Below are positions 40,819 to 52,274 of a DNA stretch of 64,000 nt, piece after piece. The DNA lies in contig WELA01012513.1 in the NCBI GenBank assembly GCA_009602735.1, forward strand, positions 281,578 to 345,577, read 5' to 3'. The position numbers and the translations under genes were made by a program. How positions within the stretch are numbered: position 1 is the first letter of the stretch; each line of letters begins with the position of its first letter. The stretch comes from Mesotaenium endlicherianum. Lineage: Eukaryota > Streptophyta > Zygnematophyceae > Zygnematales > Mesotaeniaceae. The notes beneath the pieces were generated by a model that searched no databases, had not been told where the DNA came from, and saw only the letters and a program-made list of their open reading frames with translations.

Positions 40819-43465
40819 GCTACCTGACGACCCGTGGCAAGCGCAGACGTTGGAAGACAAAAGGTCACAAGACTTTTTTAACGGTGGGACCTCTGACAGC
40901 AAGCGATATTCTGTACGAGAGTTGGACAGACCGCAAAATGCTTGGTCTTAGGTTATAAAGTTTTGGTCGCCAGTCAAGACGATTAGTGACAAAAAGGATG
41001 AGAATTCTAAAATTAAATTGTCGCTACAATGCTTCAGCGGACAAATTGACTTTGACTTATTAGAAGTTACAGTTATGGAATACTTGCGTATCGGTCCAAG
41101 AGTATCGGATTATACCACGTATTTTCACGTATTTTGAAAATACCAAAGAAACGCACATAAAGAACATGAAAAAAATTCTTTTACAAGTATATACTATATA
41201 ATGCGGATATCCTCTCTTTTCTTCTAGCACTTTCTGCTTGTAGCAAATTAATACCTCCATCATTGGCCACCGAAATTTTGAAGTAATGTGGAAATTATGA
41301 AGGTTTTATCTTTTCCAAGAATCTTGGAAAATAGAAATACGCACGTATTATCATCATACACGTATAACTCTAATACATATTCGTTATGCCGATACTTCGT
41401 ATTCGTATTCTATCACTAGGTGAAGAGTTTGAGGAGATATAATGGACGAAAGTCTTTGAAAGGATCCGAAAAGATGCCTCATACACGCAACCTGTGGCAT
41501 TTATGATTTGGTTCAGTTATTGACTTATGACGCTTTGTTGCTTATTGACAGTTCCAAAAGGATGAAAACCTCACTCCGGAATAGGCATTAGAGGAGCAAA
41601 AGATGACTACAAATTTGAAAACTCAGGTAGAAGTTGCGAAAGTAAAACTAGCTGCTCTGTCAATAAGAGGAGTGGTAAAATCCACCCCTTCTTTTGCGCC
41701 AGGCATGACTGTCGTAACAGGTAGATTGGCTGCGGCGTTAAAGAAATTAGAGGAAATTCGGAAAGAAAACGCGGTCATAAAAAATACTCTGAAGCCTTGA
41801 GAGGAAGAGTAGGTGGAATTTTTACTGAGTTGACAACTCAATTGAAGATCGATAAAGATGCTGTGCAGAGTCCTGTATCTGATTCTTTCATGGCCACATA
41901 AATGACTGCTGAACTTAGTCATACAGACGCAGCATTGACTGGGTACCGAAAGGATTTGGAAGCTGGGGACGACCCGCTAAGCCCTACCCACTGCTTGCGT
42001 TTAGTTTATAAGCTGCTTGAAGCATGCTTTCCAAAAGATTGCAATGTCAAGGTCCATAAAATATTCAATATTGCTCATTGCAATAATGCAAAGTATAGCC
42101 CGTATATATACATGTGTGTATATACTCTTACGAACTATGCATTCATGAGATGCAATAATGAAAACTGTAGCTCATATGTATACACGCATACAGATACCCA
42201 AGTAAGCTTTGCAAAATTGTGAGGCACAAGTCATAATACAGATACGTACATTTATATATTACTTAATATGCTTGCATGCGATAGTGTAAGTTGGTCACAT
42301 AATATGTTACAATACACAATTGTATACAAATTACAGACTAATGCGAAACATCGCGCTATAATGTATACATACATACACATCACTACGCTCTTTGTCACTT
42401 GCCAAATGACAAACCAACATATGGTACCCCCTTGTAACAATCTGAGCTGTTTTAGGCGTATTTGGGAAGTTTTCCCAATAACCTAAAATACCTTTTGCTA
42501 TTTATCAACATATTATTTGATAAATGCGTCTTGATGAATTAATTGTCACACGCGTGTGCCGACTAATCCCTGGTCGATTAGCGAAACGACCAAGGTGCTA
42601 TTGCAAAAAGCGTCATGAAGTAATTCAACTACTCCGCAATAGTACGACATAATTATTCATGAAGTTACTTTGAATAATCATGAGATGATAACCCGAGTAA
42701 TGACGGATTGATTAGTTTATGTTGATTGTCATTATTTCGGATAATGCACAGTCACTGATTTTGGATTAACGACGAGTCGTTAAATCGAACAAAGTCGTAA
42801 AACTCAAACAAAACGATTATGCAAAGTTACTTTGCATCCATGCAAATTCGAACCCGCGGCCCTTTGATTTAGATCATCACACCTAATTAATTGGCGAAGT
42901 AGTTTCACGAACTACTCGGTCATGATGAAAGCATGTGCGCACGACGAACAGTCACGTCCATCGAAAACATCGGAAACACATGACCGCGATTAGTCACGTC
43001 TATTCGAAAGAAGCTAAGACATGACTACAAACAATCACGTCTATTCAAAGGACGCGACTACGTCTATTTGGCGCGAAACGATTCGTTACCATTCGTCGCG
43101 ATTTGTCGAAAGTCTCAAAATTGCCACATGGCATGATTTCGAGCATTCGGTCAAATGGGTCACATCCATTTGACCGTATTCGTTGACATGACCGGTGCCC
43201 TAGCTGGTGAGTGAAAGCACTCAAGTGCCTCACGTTGAACACGTATAAGTACCTGCGAGAGTCATTGTGAGTGCAACTCTTACAAGCACTAATTCTATAG
43301 TTTTTTCATGACTCCTTTCTGAACAACTTAGAAAATATTCTCACAATTCTCTCGAAAGTTAGAATTGTTACACACCTTTAATATACAATATGCACAAGCA
43401 ATCAAGGATCACCAAAATTGTGACGATATTTAGTAATTTAATATAAGTCAAATATGTGGATCGAT
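40819..43465. other. Intergenic, AT-rich
   Basis: No gene that I can support. A 65-codon frame at 41603-41800 (charged, KLEEIRKENAVIKN, coiled-coil-like) followed by a stop could be a coding relic. The rest is AT-rich with short tandem TATACA-like patches around 42100-42400. Confidence 0.45.
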
Positions 43466-43674
43466 ATATGGCCAGACGTAACTGTAGGCGGATAGCAATT
43501 CGGAATGATGGGAGATGGCTATGGGCTTGGTTAGCGGATGTCTTGCCAACAAGGCTAAGTCTTGGCAAGGTGGTGCCATCGCAATATCATTGAACCGTAA
43601 ACTCATTTCATGCATATATGCTAGATTTGCTAATCAAGTTCGACATTCCAAAATGAGGCCAACTCTCTGTACAA
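43466..43674 (+). repeat. Strongly diverged LTR fragment of the same gypsy family
   Basis: It aligns to the middle of the family LTR: GGCCAGA, TTCGGAATGATGGGAGATGG, GGTGGTGCCATCGCA, CGTAAACTCATTTCATG, then GAGGCCAACTCTCTGTACA. It carries many substitutions and small gaps. It is older than any LTR in the nest and shows the family was already active earlier. Confidence 0.75.
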
Positions 43675-43680
43675 TTCTAC

Positions 43681-43960
43681 TGCGGAGAAGGTGGACGAGC
43701 TACACCATTTCAACCTCAGCAAGGAAGAGACGATCTGCATGATGCACCGCCGCTTGGCCCACCTACGCAAAGATCTGGTTACCGTCATTGACCATGAGGC
43801 CGCGGAGATCTTCCGACAAGCTATTAAGCGGCACCTGAGAGAGGGCCATTGCACCTCTCATTGATTGCACAAGCGTTGACTACACGTTGGCAGACGCCTA
43901 CAAAGCGGTGAAGAACATAGTCTTGCGGCCGCATGCAGCAACATTAGTGACAGGGTCGAA
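43681..43960 (+). pseudogene. Coding-like fragment of unknown family
   Basis: A GC-rich segment directly after the LTR fragment reads EKVDELHHFNLSKEETICMM and continues to REGHCTSH and a stop. A shift of frame at about 43847 continues as APLIDCTSVDYTLADAYKAV. The base composition differs from the AT-rich flanks, which suggests a former protein-coding sequence, possibly part of the retroelement that left the LTR fragment. I do not recognise it. Confidence 0.35.
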
Positions 43961-45238
43961 TGGGCGTCCACTGGCGTGCACCAGAAGGTTTTGACGCTCC
44001 CGTCCTCGTCTGAAATTCTGGCTTAGGCGCATGCACTCCCGATGCATACACCACGCATGCACCACGCATACTCCACGCATGCACTCCTTTTGAACTTGAC
44101 GTGACTTAATGTTTGTTTTCATACACGGGCACCTAGCCATGAGCGCTCGTGAAAGCTTAATGTATATTGCGTCATTCAACTTGCATGCAAGCCTCGTGAT
44201 CGTAATGCGTGACTTGCTCAGCCTTTCAGTTAGCCTGCACGCTTATGTATCCTCCGACACCATGTCCCGGGGTGTGGCAGCTTTATCGTGGCATCCTTGA
44301 CAAAGAGGCCTGGTTGAGTTGACCTACTCTCAGCATGCCTTTACTTGGCAGCTACTGAGATGGCTGTTTCGTGAGATGGCTGTTTCGTCAGCCCTGCCTG
44401 ACTTGCAATTGCTCACGTGGACCGTTTGCAAATCTTGGTGGGGTCAGCCTTGCAACTGACCTAGCCTGCCTGTCAAAACCCCACCCATCGCTGGGTGTCG
44501 GGTTTGACCTGTCGCAGTCACTACTCACGGGTAGCTGACTACGACTTTCAACGCTGGACTTGCATATGTTCGGAGTTTGGTCGGCGAGTCAACGTTAACC
44601 GTCCGTCCCTGAGGCAGCCGTGACTTGCGCCACGCGTGTTGCGCCGTCCAACTGGTAGAAGTCGCTAAAAATAAGCTACAATTCTTCATAATGCAAATTT
44701 CAAGTTGACCTTTCCGCAATCTCTCTGGTGACTGGTCACTCATCTGAGTGCTCCCGCGTTGTCCCGCGTCCTCAACACCAGCTTGGACTGGCTTGGACCC
44801 GCTTGAGACACGATAACACGTGTACACTTTTGCAAATCGTTCCTTTGGACGCTTGTGACTGCTTTGTGACCATATGTGATGATCTGTGACGAGTGTGACT
44901 TCTCAGCGATTTTCGGTTCTGGTCTGTGATGGTCTGTGGCAAAGTCTAGGCATCTGTGACGGGTCGGTGGAAGGAGAGGGTGTACACTGTGCGTGAGACA
45001 GCATGGGAGTCGAGACTTGATTATGATAACCGTCATCATATGCCATGGCGAATGTACTTTGCTCAGTCTTCCGTACTGCAACCTTTCAGGAAGCCATAGC
45101 TCGGGCCCCAGAGTAGCCCACTACGCACAGCCCCCACACACTGCGTTCGACCTTCGGGAACATAACGGTTGAGAATGGCAGTACCTCGAAGTACGTCTTT
45201 CTACATGCATCCTTTTCCACTTGTTGGCTTCAATTAAC
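43961..45238. other. Intergenic, upstream of NASP
   Basis: No gene that I can support. It contains ATGCACYMC-type short repeats at about 44030-44090 and the phased TGTGA array at 44854-44959. It should hold the NASP promoter. Confidence 0.5.
44854..44959 (+). promoter_or_regulatory. Helically phased TGTGA array upstream of NASP
   Basis: TGTGA starts at 44854, 44865, 44875, 44885, 44894, 44925 and 44955, with TGTGG at 44935. The spacings are about 10 bp or multiples of it, so all copies face one side of the helix. It ends 280 bp before the NASP ATG. A binding role is inference. Confidence 0.4.
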
Positions 45239-48200
45239 ATGTCTATGAGTGAGCATCCCAACGTCTCTCCGGAACTGGACCTGGAGGACGTCCAAGATAA
45301 GTTTGAAGAGGGTTGTGCCGCCTTGAAAGCAGATGAATATGATACTGCAGTGCGTCTTCTTGGCGAAGTGCTCGAAGCCAGGTTCGAACCAGCTCTTTAG
45401 CTGAAACGGTTCTTCATCTATCATCTTGTATTTTTTATTGGGCGAAACATGTAATCTTTTGAATTTCAGGAGTTTATCTTCCAAATCATTTTATAGCGCA
45501 TGAGCCTACTTCAAGTTCTATATGAGTTATCAAAAGACCTTCTGTAGGAGAAATGGAAGAGAGCCTCCTTGGTGACTGATGACGGTGTGAGGAAGTATTG
45601 GGTGAATAATGACCTGTAACGAGCTCAGCCTAGTGCTTTTGCCACACACTGGCTAAGTAGGAACTGTTGGATTGCTCATGCTGCCACTTTGCAAACTTGT
45701 TGCAGGGTAAACCACTTTGGGGAGATGTCGCCCTTGTGCTCCAGCGCTTACCTTCAATATGGGCGCGCCCTGTTTGCGAAGGCTCAAGCAGAAACAGATG
45801 TCTTAGGGGCATCAGCAGAAGCTGTAAGCAACCAAAGAAGAGAAAGAGCAAATCAAGACGAGCAACTTCAAGGTAGTGGAGCTGTCTTCAAAGGCCTCCA
45901 TGTTAATTTCTCGTGAATTTGCACAAGGGTGATTGCGGCTCCTGTTGGCATCCAGCATCCTATGATTCTTTTACGCTCTGGCTGCTGCCCTTTATTTGAT
46001 CAAAACATACATGTTGGCCAGTGTTACAATTTTAATACTCAAAGAAACTATACAAGTGCGGTCTTTTCTGTGGTTTTTATTCCCCCTTTTATCGAAATAG
46101 AAAACCAAGAGGCAAGCGTCGTGGACAAAGCAACTGAAGGGAATGGTGAAGGCTGTCTTGGAGAGGAGAACGAAGAGGGGGAGAAAGATGAGGAACTTGA
46201 TGGAGATGGACAAGAGGAAAATGGAGACGAAGCTGCCATTGACGAGGACGAGAGCGACCTTGAGCTTGCATGGAAGATGCTGGAAGCGGCTCGCCTCATC
46301 CATGAGCGACAAGCTGGCCACTCGCTGGAAGAAGCCGACGTCATCACGACCCTTGGCGACATCAGCCTGGAGAAGGGTGAGGATGCTTGCCATCTGCAAC
46401 GTGTATGTAGAATTTGCACTCATGGGCATCAGTATCAGTTCATTTCCTCCCTGCAGCTAGTCCTCTCTGTAACTAGTGTGCATTAATCTTAGTGCAGGGA
46501 AGGTGCACTTCATATCTCCTTAGGCAGAGGGAAGTATCCAGTGGGGAGTCATCACTTGGCACTTGAAAGCGAGTGCTGTTTCTCTGCTTGAGCGAGAGAT
46601 TGACGGATGTGAAATGCCTCCCCTGTTCACATTTTGCCAGAGGACTTTGCAACGTGTATCGAGGACTACAGCAGAGCGCTGACGTTGCTGGAAGGGCTGG
46701 TGGAACGAGACGACCGCTACATAGCGGAGCTGTATCCTCCTTGCGTGTTCTACTCCTTGGACTGGTCTGCCGTAAGAGCCGTTGTGTAAGTATTACTGTA
46801 GCAGCCAGGGTGAGCAGTATGCACATGTTACCAGTTGGACACAGTTGGACACTGCAAAATGCCGTGTGCTGACGTTAAGTGTCAGCTATCAGCTGGTATG
46901 CAAGAGCGAAGAAATGAGGAGTAAGCGACGAGAAGCGATGTGTCCCTCCCGTGTAGAAGAGGCGTGCCCTTGACGCAGCAGCTGGAGGGCAGGTGCTTCA
47001 AGATATCGTGCGCGCACCAGCTGGCAGAGAGGCCCAAGGAGGCGCTAGACTTCTGCCAGCGCGCCATCGCAGTGTGCCAGCAGCGCGTGGAGCGCCTCAA
47101 GAGGGCTCAAGCTGTGCATGGGAATGGGAATGGACACCATCATGCGAATGGCCATGACAAGGGCAAGGGCATCCTTACCATGGATGACAGCAGCTCCCCA
47201 GCTTCTGCTGGAGGAAGAGGAGGAGGCGGAGGAAGAGAAGGAGGACGGGAGGGGCAGGTGGATGGCGATGGGGATGCAGGAGCAGCAGCAGCAGCTGAAG
47301 GAGGTGGTGGGCTTCATGACGATGAGATTGAGGAGATGGAGGAGCTCATTGCCGATCTCAAGGACAAGGTACACCCCCACAAGCTCAGGCCGTAGGCACA
47401 CTTCTGCTGCTGTTGCTGGTGGTGGTGCTGCACATGTAGCTCATGTTGCTGCCGCACATGTCCTCTGGTAGGTTTGAGATATCATTGAGGAACAACTGTG
47501 CTTGTCATGGGCATGCAGTGCTGTCGATAGGCTTCAGACTTCTGCCGATATCCGTGACATGGCTGCGTCTTGGTGTTGCTCTTGGCTCTGCTGCATTTTG
47601 TACGAGTTTGGTGAGTAGCGCAAGTGATGAGTTAGCTGTTTGGGGCTAGATTGAGAAAGGCAAATGCATTTGTTGAATTGCCTCTTTAACAAACAGTCCC
47701 TGCTTGAAATCACGTGCTTAATACTGAGGCCTTGCAACCTTCGCCTGCCGCATGCCTTGAAAACATATAGCAGGAGCTGAAGTCCGCCATCCTTGCTAAG
47801 GCGTTGCACTGGTTTCTTGCGTATTCTTATATCGCTGGTTAGTCCCCCCGGCACTGTGGCAAGAAGTCACAAGGGCACTGTCAGGAGTGCTGTGGTGAGC
47901 AGGAGGAGGAGCTGCAGACGCAGTCATCCGGCCCTTCTCTGCTGCAAGCCTTGGAGGCGGAGAGTCCAGCTCTTGCCTCGGGGCTGCAGGGACTCAGGGA
48001 CGCCTTCAGCCTTGCCAATAGCTTGCAGCCTTCCACTGCTCCCGTAGAAGACCCCGTCAACCTGGCCACCGCCTTTGCTGCTCCTAATGCTCGTCTAGAG
48101 CCGGTGCAGGCGGCACCTGTATCCGTTGGAACCTCGTCCTTGTCTCCCTTTGATGCCCCACAGGTGGCGGTGGGAAGCTTTGCGACTTCTTCTGTTCAGA

Positions 48201-48316
48201 ACCTTGGCGTTGTTGGCAGGGGTGTCAAGCGGGTGGCGCCAGCGGCTGTTGATGGTGGCCTCACAGACGGTGCAGGACAAGATGCAAAGCGTCTTGATTC
48301 AGAAAAGAAGTCCTAG
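45239..48316 (+). CDS. NASP: NASP/Sim3/Hif1-type histone chaperone (SHNi-TPR protein)
   Basis: Binds and protects soluble histone H3-H4 in nucleus and cytosol. Exons: 45239-45381, 45706-45872, 46101-46376, 46641-46731 and 46993-47368, with one or more 3' exons ending at the TAG 48314-48316. TPR 1 is FEEGCAALKADEYDTAVRLL. Exon 2 gives HFGEMSPLCSSAYLQYGRAL. Exon 3 carries the acidic histone-binding insert then SDLELAWKMLEAARLI and GDISLEK. Exons 4-5 give EDFATCIEDYSRALTLLEGL, then ALDFCQRAIAVCQQRVERL and EEMEELIADLKDK. The tail has the plant-type NLGVVGRGVKRV. Phases fit, e.g. CT|G across exons 4/5. The exon between 47368 and about 47900 is unresolved; acceptors before GAGCTGAAG (47773) and GAGGAGGAG (about 47903) are candidates. 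Confidence 0.9.
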
Positions 48317-49300
48317 CACAGCCTTGGCCTAGCACGGCCATGGCTTTGTCCGGGGCCTGCCAGGACCAGTCACTGTCTTTTCAAGGTTTATGCACTTGTA
48401 ATGGAGGGAATGTCGTCTTGCAAAAGGAGGTCTAAACTGAGGGAGAGGGAATAAGGTACATGCAGCTCCAGAAATAAGTACTCGTCAAGCATGGGCAACC
48501 TGCTAGTGGGAGGTGCCTCAGGCAGTGCCTGCATAGAACAGGATCAGCTGTCGCACCAACCTGTGGGGCCCACAACTTTGTCGTCATGATCGATCATTAC
48601 AGATCAATACATTCCGGGTAGCTGGAGCATTTTTGGCACAATCTGTACATTGCGTGGATACGTCAGAGCTATGTGTGGCCACTTTCATTATTCCTTAAGC
48701 TTGCAGGGCATGCACCAGTGTATAGTGGCACACTATAAATTGGGAACAACTTTTCAGTGTAGCCCACTGGATCTGAAGTAGCTGATGTCACCATATTACA
48801 GTAATCCACAATTGCTGCGAAGGAAGTTAGCCATTGGCATAAAGACCTGGACAGGATGGGTATTGTGGGCACTTCCAGCTTAAATTTTATTTAGGCAAGT
48901 TCTCTTCTCATATATTCATCTTTGTGTACGTGCTGTGTCGCAAAATTGACCGCCCAGCTGTGCGGCTGGAGCCAGATAAATGAACTTGAAGTTTGCCACT
49001 ACCATCTTCTGAAGTCCACGCAACTACTAACTTATTTTTCTGGGCATGTCTGAATTGACATTATGCCTCATGCCCTAGTGTAAGTATCTGCATTGTCAAG
49101 CACCTCCGCTTCCAGTGCCAACCGTGCAAAGGCCTCTCCAGCAGGTAGGAGGTATACCTTGGAGGGCAAGGAGAGATAGGCAGTTTAGTGCTGGGGCCTT
49201 GTGATGACGCATGAGACATTGCAAGCAGCTTTCAGGGCGTGTGCGTGTCCAGAGGCTAGTCACTCGGAAATCTCAAGTATGGCTGGCAGCCCATGTTATA
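48317..49300. other. Convergent intergenic region
   Basis: Between the NASP stop and the MAM33-like stop on the opposite strand, so it holds both 3' UTRs. No other feature seen. Confidence 0.6.
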
Positions 49301-51263
49301 TCACTTAGAGACGAAGGCAGAGACGTTCTTGAGCCAGCGCATGTATTCCCGCTGCTCCTTGTCGTCCAGTAGCTCGCGAATGTAATCTCCCAGTTCTGCA
49401 TTGATGTCTCTCCTCTCCAGGTACTCCATAAAATGCTGCTGGAGGTTCTCGTCCAACATACTGTACAGCCCTCACACAGAGACCTCCATATGAGCACCTC
49501 CAATCACCCATGCAATGCATGACGTACCTCCTTTCATCTTCAAGCAACATGCACGCAACGGCCAGCTGGCAGCATAATGGTCATTCACATTTATGGTTCT
49601 GGAGAGTCAAGGACATGAAAAAGCGCCTACTACTGCAGGGTGATAAAAACCAGGTTCCTCCAAGAAAAAAATCAAGCGGCTTCGAATTTATCAAGCAAAA
49701 AGAACAAACGGCCTAGGATTTATCAAGCAAAATGATCACAGCTTACACGCACTGAACGCAGTGGCTGTTTCTTGTCAAGCACTCTAAGCATACAAATGCC
49801 AGAAAAGGTAAAGGGCTTACGCATAGTCTGGGCCGTGATATGCAGCATCTTCGTCCTCGTCCTCCGGGCACGGACTCAGGCTCACATCCACTATACTCAT
49901 CATGCCGTTTTCAAAGCAGACGTCAAAATCGAGGGGGGCCTTGTGAGGCGCGCGTGTGATTGAGACGCGCACAGTCAATGGCGTCTCGGGAACCTCCTCT
50001 GGATCCTGCAGCATCATTCACAAAGCATCCTATGCCTTCATTAGAGGCCAACCACTAAAGCAGCGCCACTTGTTCAACATGACCTCATGCTCTAAGATAA
50101 CTCCGCCTTCAATCAAAACCAAAACTTCGAAAATCTTTCGCCAGCTTCAATAACCTCAGCTTGGTCGCTGACAAATTAAGAATGTGAACTGATCTCCCTT
50201 TGAGCACTTAGCAGAGGAGAAGGAGCATATCCTCCATAGCATGCAAGTGATCACCGCCTCATTTCTGTGTACAGATTAATAGGCACGCGAGGCAACCCTC
50301 TTTGACAGAGAATTTCTCTAGAGAGGTCCACCAGGAATAGTAGAGGAAGGCTTCTCCAGTAGTACCAAATCTGAGTGAAAATGAAGAGGGGCCTGCGGGG
50401 ACTATGCCTATGAATTCCAGTGTGCCAACAAACGAAGGAGCTAACTGAAAAGTATCATATAAGGGTTGCATGTGTCAGATGAGGTGAACCTGGCACCTTA
50501 GGATCTGGTATGCCTCTCGACACATTCCTTAGTGCCACTCTCTCTCGTGCAACCGAAGATGAAAACTAGAAGGTCCAGCTCAGTCATCCGAGGTAAGCTG
50601 AGGAAAGCACCAGGAGTGCTCGGTAATCACTGGAAAAGCATACCTCCGTGTCCTCTGGTTCGGGAGGTGGGTAGTCCTCGGAATGAACCCCAGCAACTAT
50701 AGCTATATCTTCGCCATTGTATGAACGCCTCAGTATTATTTCTGCTGCCCCTTCCTTCTCTTCAACCTTAAATGGAGGTGGGGGGCCTTCTTTCACCGAC
50801 TGCCACACAGTTAACGCACTATTAGTGAAAAAACCTTAGTCGAAAAATAACTTTCTAGGTAAGGGTCGAAGGAAAATGATACAATACTAGGATCTGCCTG
50901 GCGTGTGCACCTGGCGACTGTAATCGCCCAAAAAAAATATGTTCTGATTTTAAGAAATGGGTCACTGAAGTTTGCAGAGTAGCTCCTTACTTCAGACGGC
51001 TGATATTGATCTTCTTCATGACTGAGCTCAGCTTTTAGTACGCGGGCTAAAGCACTGTCTTCTGCACTGCTATACAAGCGAGCAGCAAACGGTGGGGATG
51101 AGCTAGCTTTCAACCACTGTGCCCCGAATTTGTGACTAATCTGCTGAACGCCAAGCTGGCTGAAGCGAGACTTTGTTTGAGCAGAGAGGGTTCGAGTACT
51201 AATGCTCCTCTGCACAGCACTTCCAGCCTGTGCAGACAGTCGTCTAACAGCACGTGACAACAT
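49301..51263 (-). CDS. Mitochondrial glycoprotein (MAM33/p32) family protein
   Basis: An acidic matrix protein of the p32/MAM33 family, implicated in mitochondrial translation and respiratory function; family members form a doughnut-shaped trimer. Four exons with clean GT-AG borders and matching phase: 50991-51263, 50644-50799, 49821-50005 and 49301-49460. The N-terminus MLSRAVRRLSAQAG is Arg/Ser-rich without acidic residues, as expected of a mitochondrial presequence. Family strings: PFKVEEKEGAAEIILRR, LTVRVSITRAP, AYHGPDY, then LDENLQQHFMEYLERRDI and YIRELLDDKEQREYMRWL. The total is about 257 aa, a normal family length. The ATG at 51263 was chosen because the presequence starts there. It is head-to-head with the BLISTER gene, 1 kb apart. 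Confidence 0.92.
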
Positions 51264-52274
51264 CTTGCAGTACCGCTGCTCTTTATGAATATACTCACAA
51301 TATACAATAACCTTGCAAGCACTCAAGGCGTAGCCAAAAGAAAGTTGCGTCTGGAAGTCAAACTTCGGCTACGCTGCCTGCTGTCAGTTATATGGGCACT
51401 TTTTCTTCTAGAAGCAAATTTCGCTCGATCCCGCTGCTTCAGGCTGCTTGGGGTGCTCTCTCCTCTCTCTGAGGCTCGATTGGGCTCGACTGGGGCTCGA
51501 CCATGCTCGACCAGGCTCGACGGTCCACTCCCCCCATGTTGTCACACGCGGGTCTAGTTGCGTTGACGGTCGTAAGAATGACAATCCCTTGCGTCATTTC
51601 CGTTTTAAATGGCATCGACCGCCTTGTTTTTCACAATCCAATGCAGTTATATGAAGGCGATCGCCATAAAGAATCCAAGTCTTAAAATGTATTGCCAACA
51701 TAATTTTATGGGGCCTAATATACAGTCACGGGCAGCCTCAACTTTTGCGTTGTGTTGTTCAAAAAAAATGACAATGGGTGATGGTAGATTGTTGACATAC
51801 TATCCCGCGCGGTATCGCGCATTGAAAAACTAGGTTGGTCAAATTACCGCAAAAACACCACATGCACGAAAATTGGCATAAAACTGGAAGAGTACCAGTT
51901 AGATGCGCATTAGCATGTGAAAGTGTCATTTGTATGAATGATTTGGGAAGTGATGGAGCCGGGTCATGGACGTTTGATACGGCTCGCTTGCTACATGGCA
52001 TTTGATGTTGCAAAGTTGCGTTAGAATCATAAAAGATAGTGTGTGCTAAATATTGTTGCAGGTGTTGCCTTTTATACGCCGATGTGAGGGGGTACTTGTA
52101 AAAGCACGCGGAAGATAGTTATTTCGCTCATGAGTTCATTCGGATTCTGGTCTGAATTGCAAGCAGATACTTACTGGTGACTTTTTTATATTCGGAGTAT
52201 ATGTGAAGCTGTTGTAGTCATGTAGTTTTAATGCCTTCTGATCAGCCGCATCTGCACTCGAGACCAGCTTCAGT
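51264..52274. other. Head-to-head promoter region between the MAM33-like gene and BLISTER
   Basis: A 1-kb spacer between divergent start codons, probably a bidirectional promoter. It contains a CT-rich stretch (51457-51471) followed by the phased GCTCGA array (51474-51520). The rest is AT-rich. Confidence 0.55.
51474..51520. promoter_or_regulatory. Helically phased GCTCGA array
   Basis: GCTCGA begins at 51474, 51484, 51495, 51505 and 51515, a spacing of 10-11 bp, each embedded in GGGCTCGAC-like context. One more copy is at 51423. The array starts 211 bp upstream of the MAM33-like ATG. Operator-like function is inference. Confidence 0.42.

Noticed and set aside
40339-40823. Target-site duplication for the plus TRIM (ACTAA / GCTAC)
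   Set aside because: Only three of five bases agree, so it is not usable as evidence alone. The element call rests on its LTRs, PBS and PPT.
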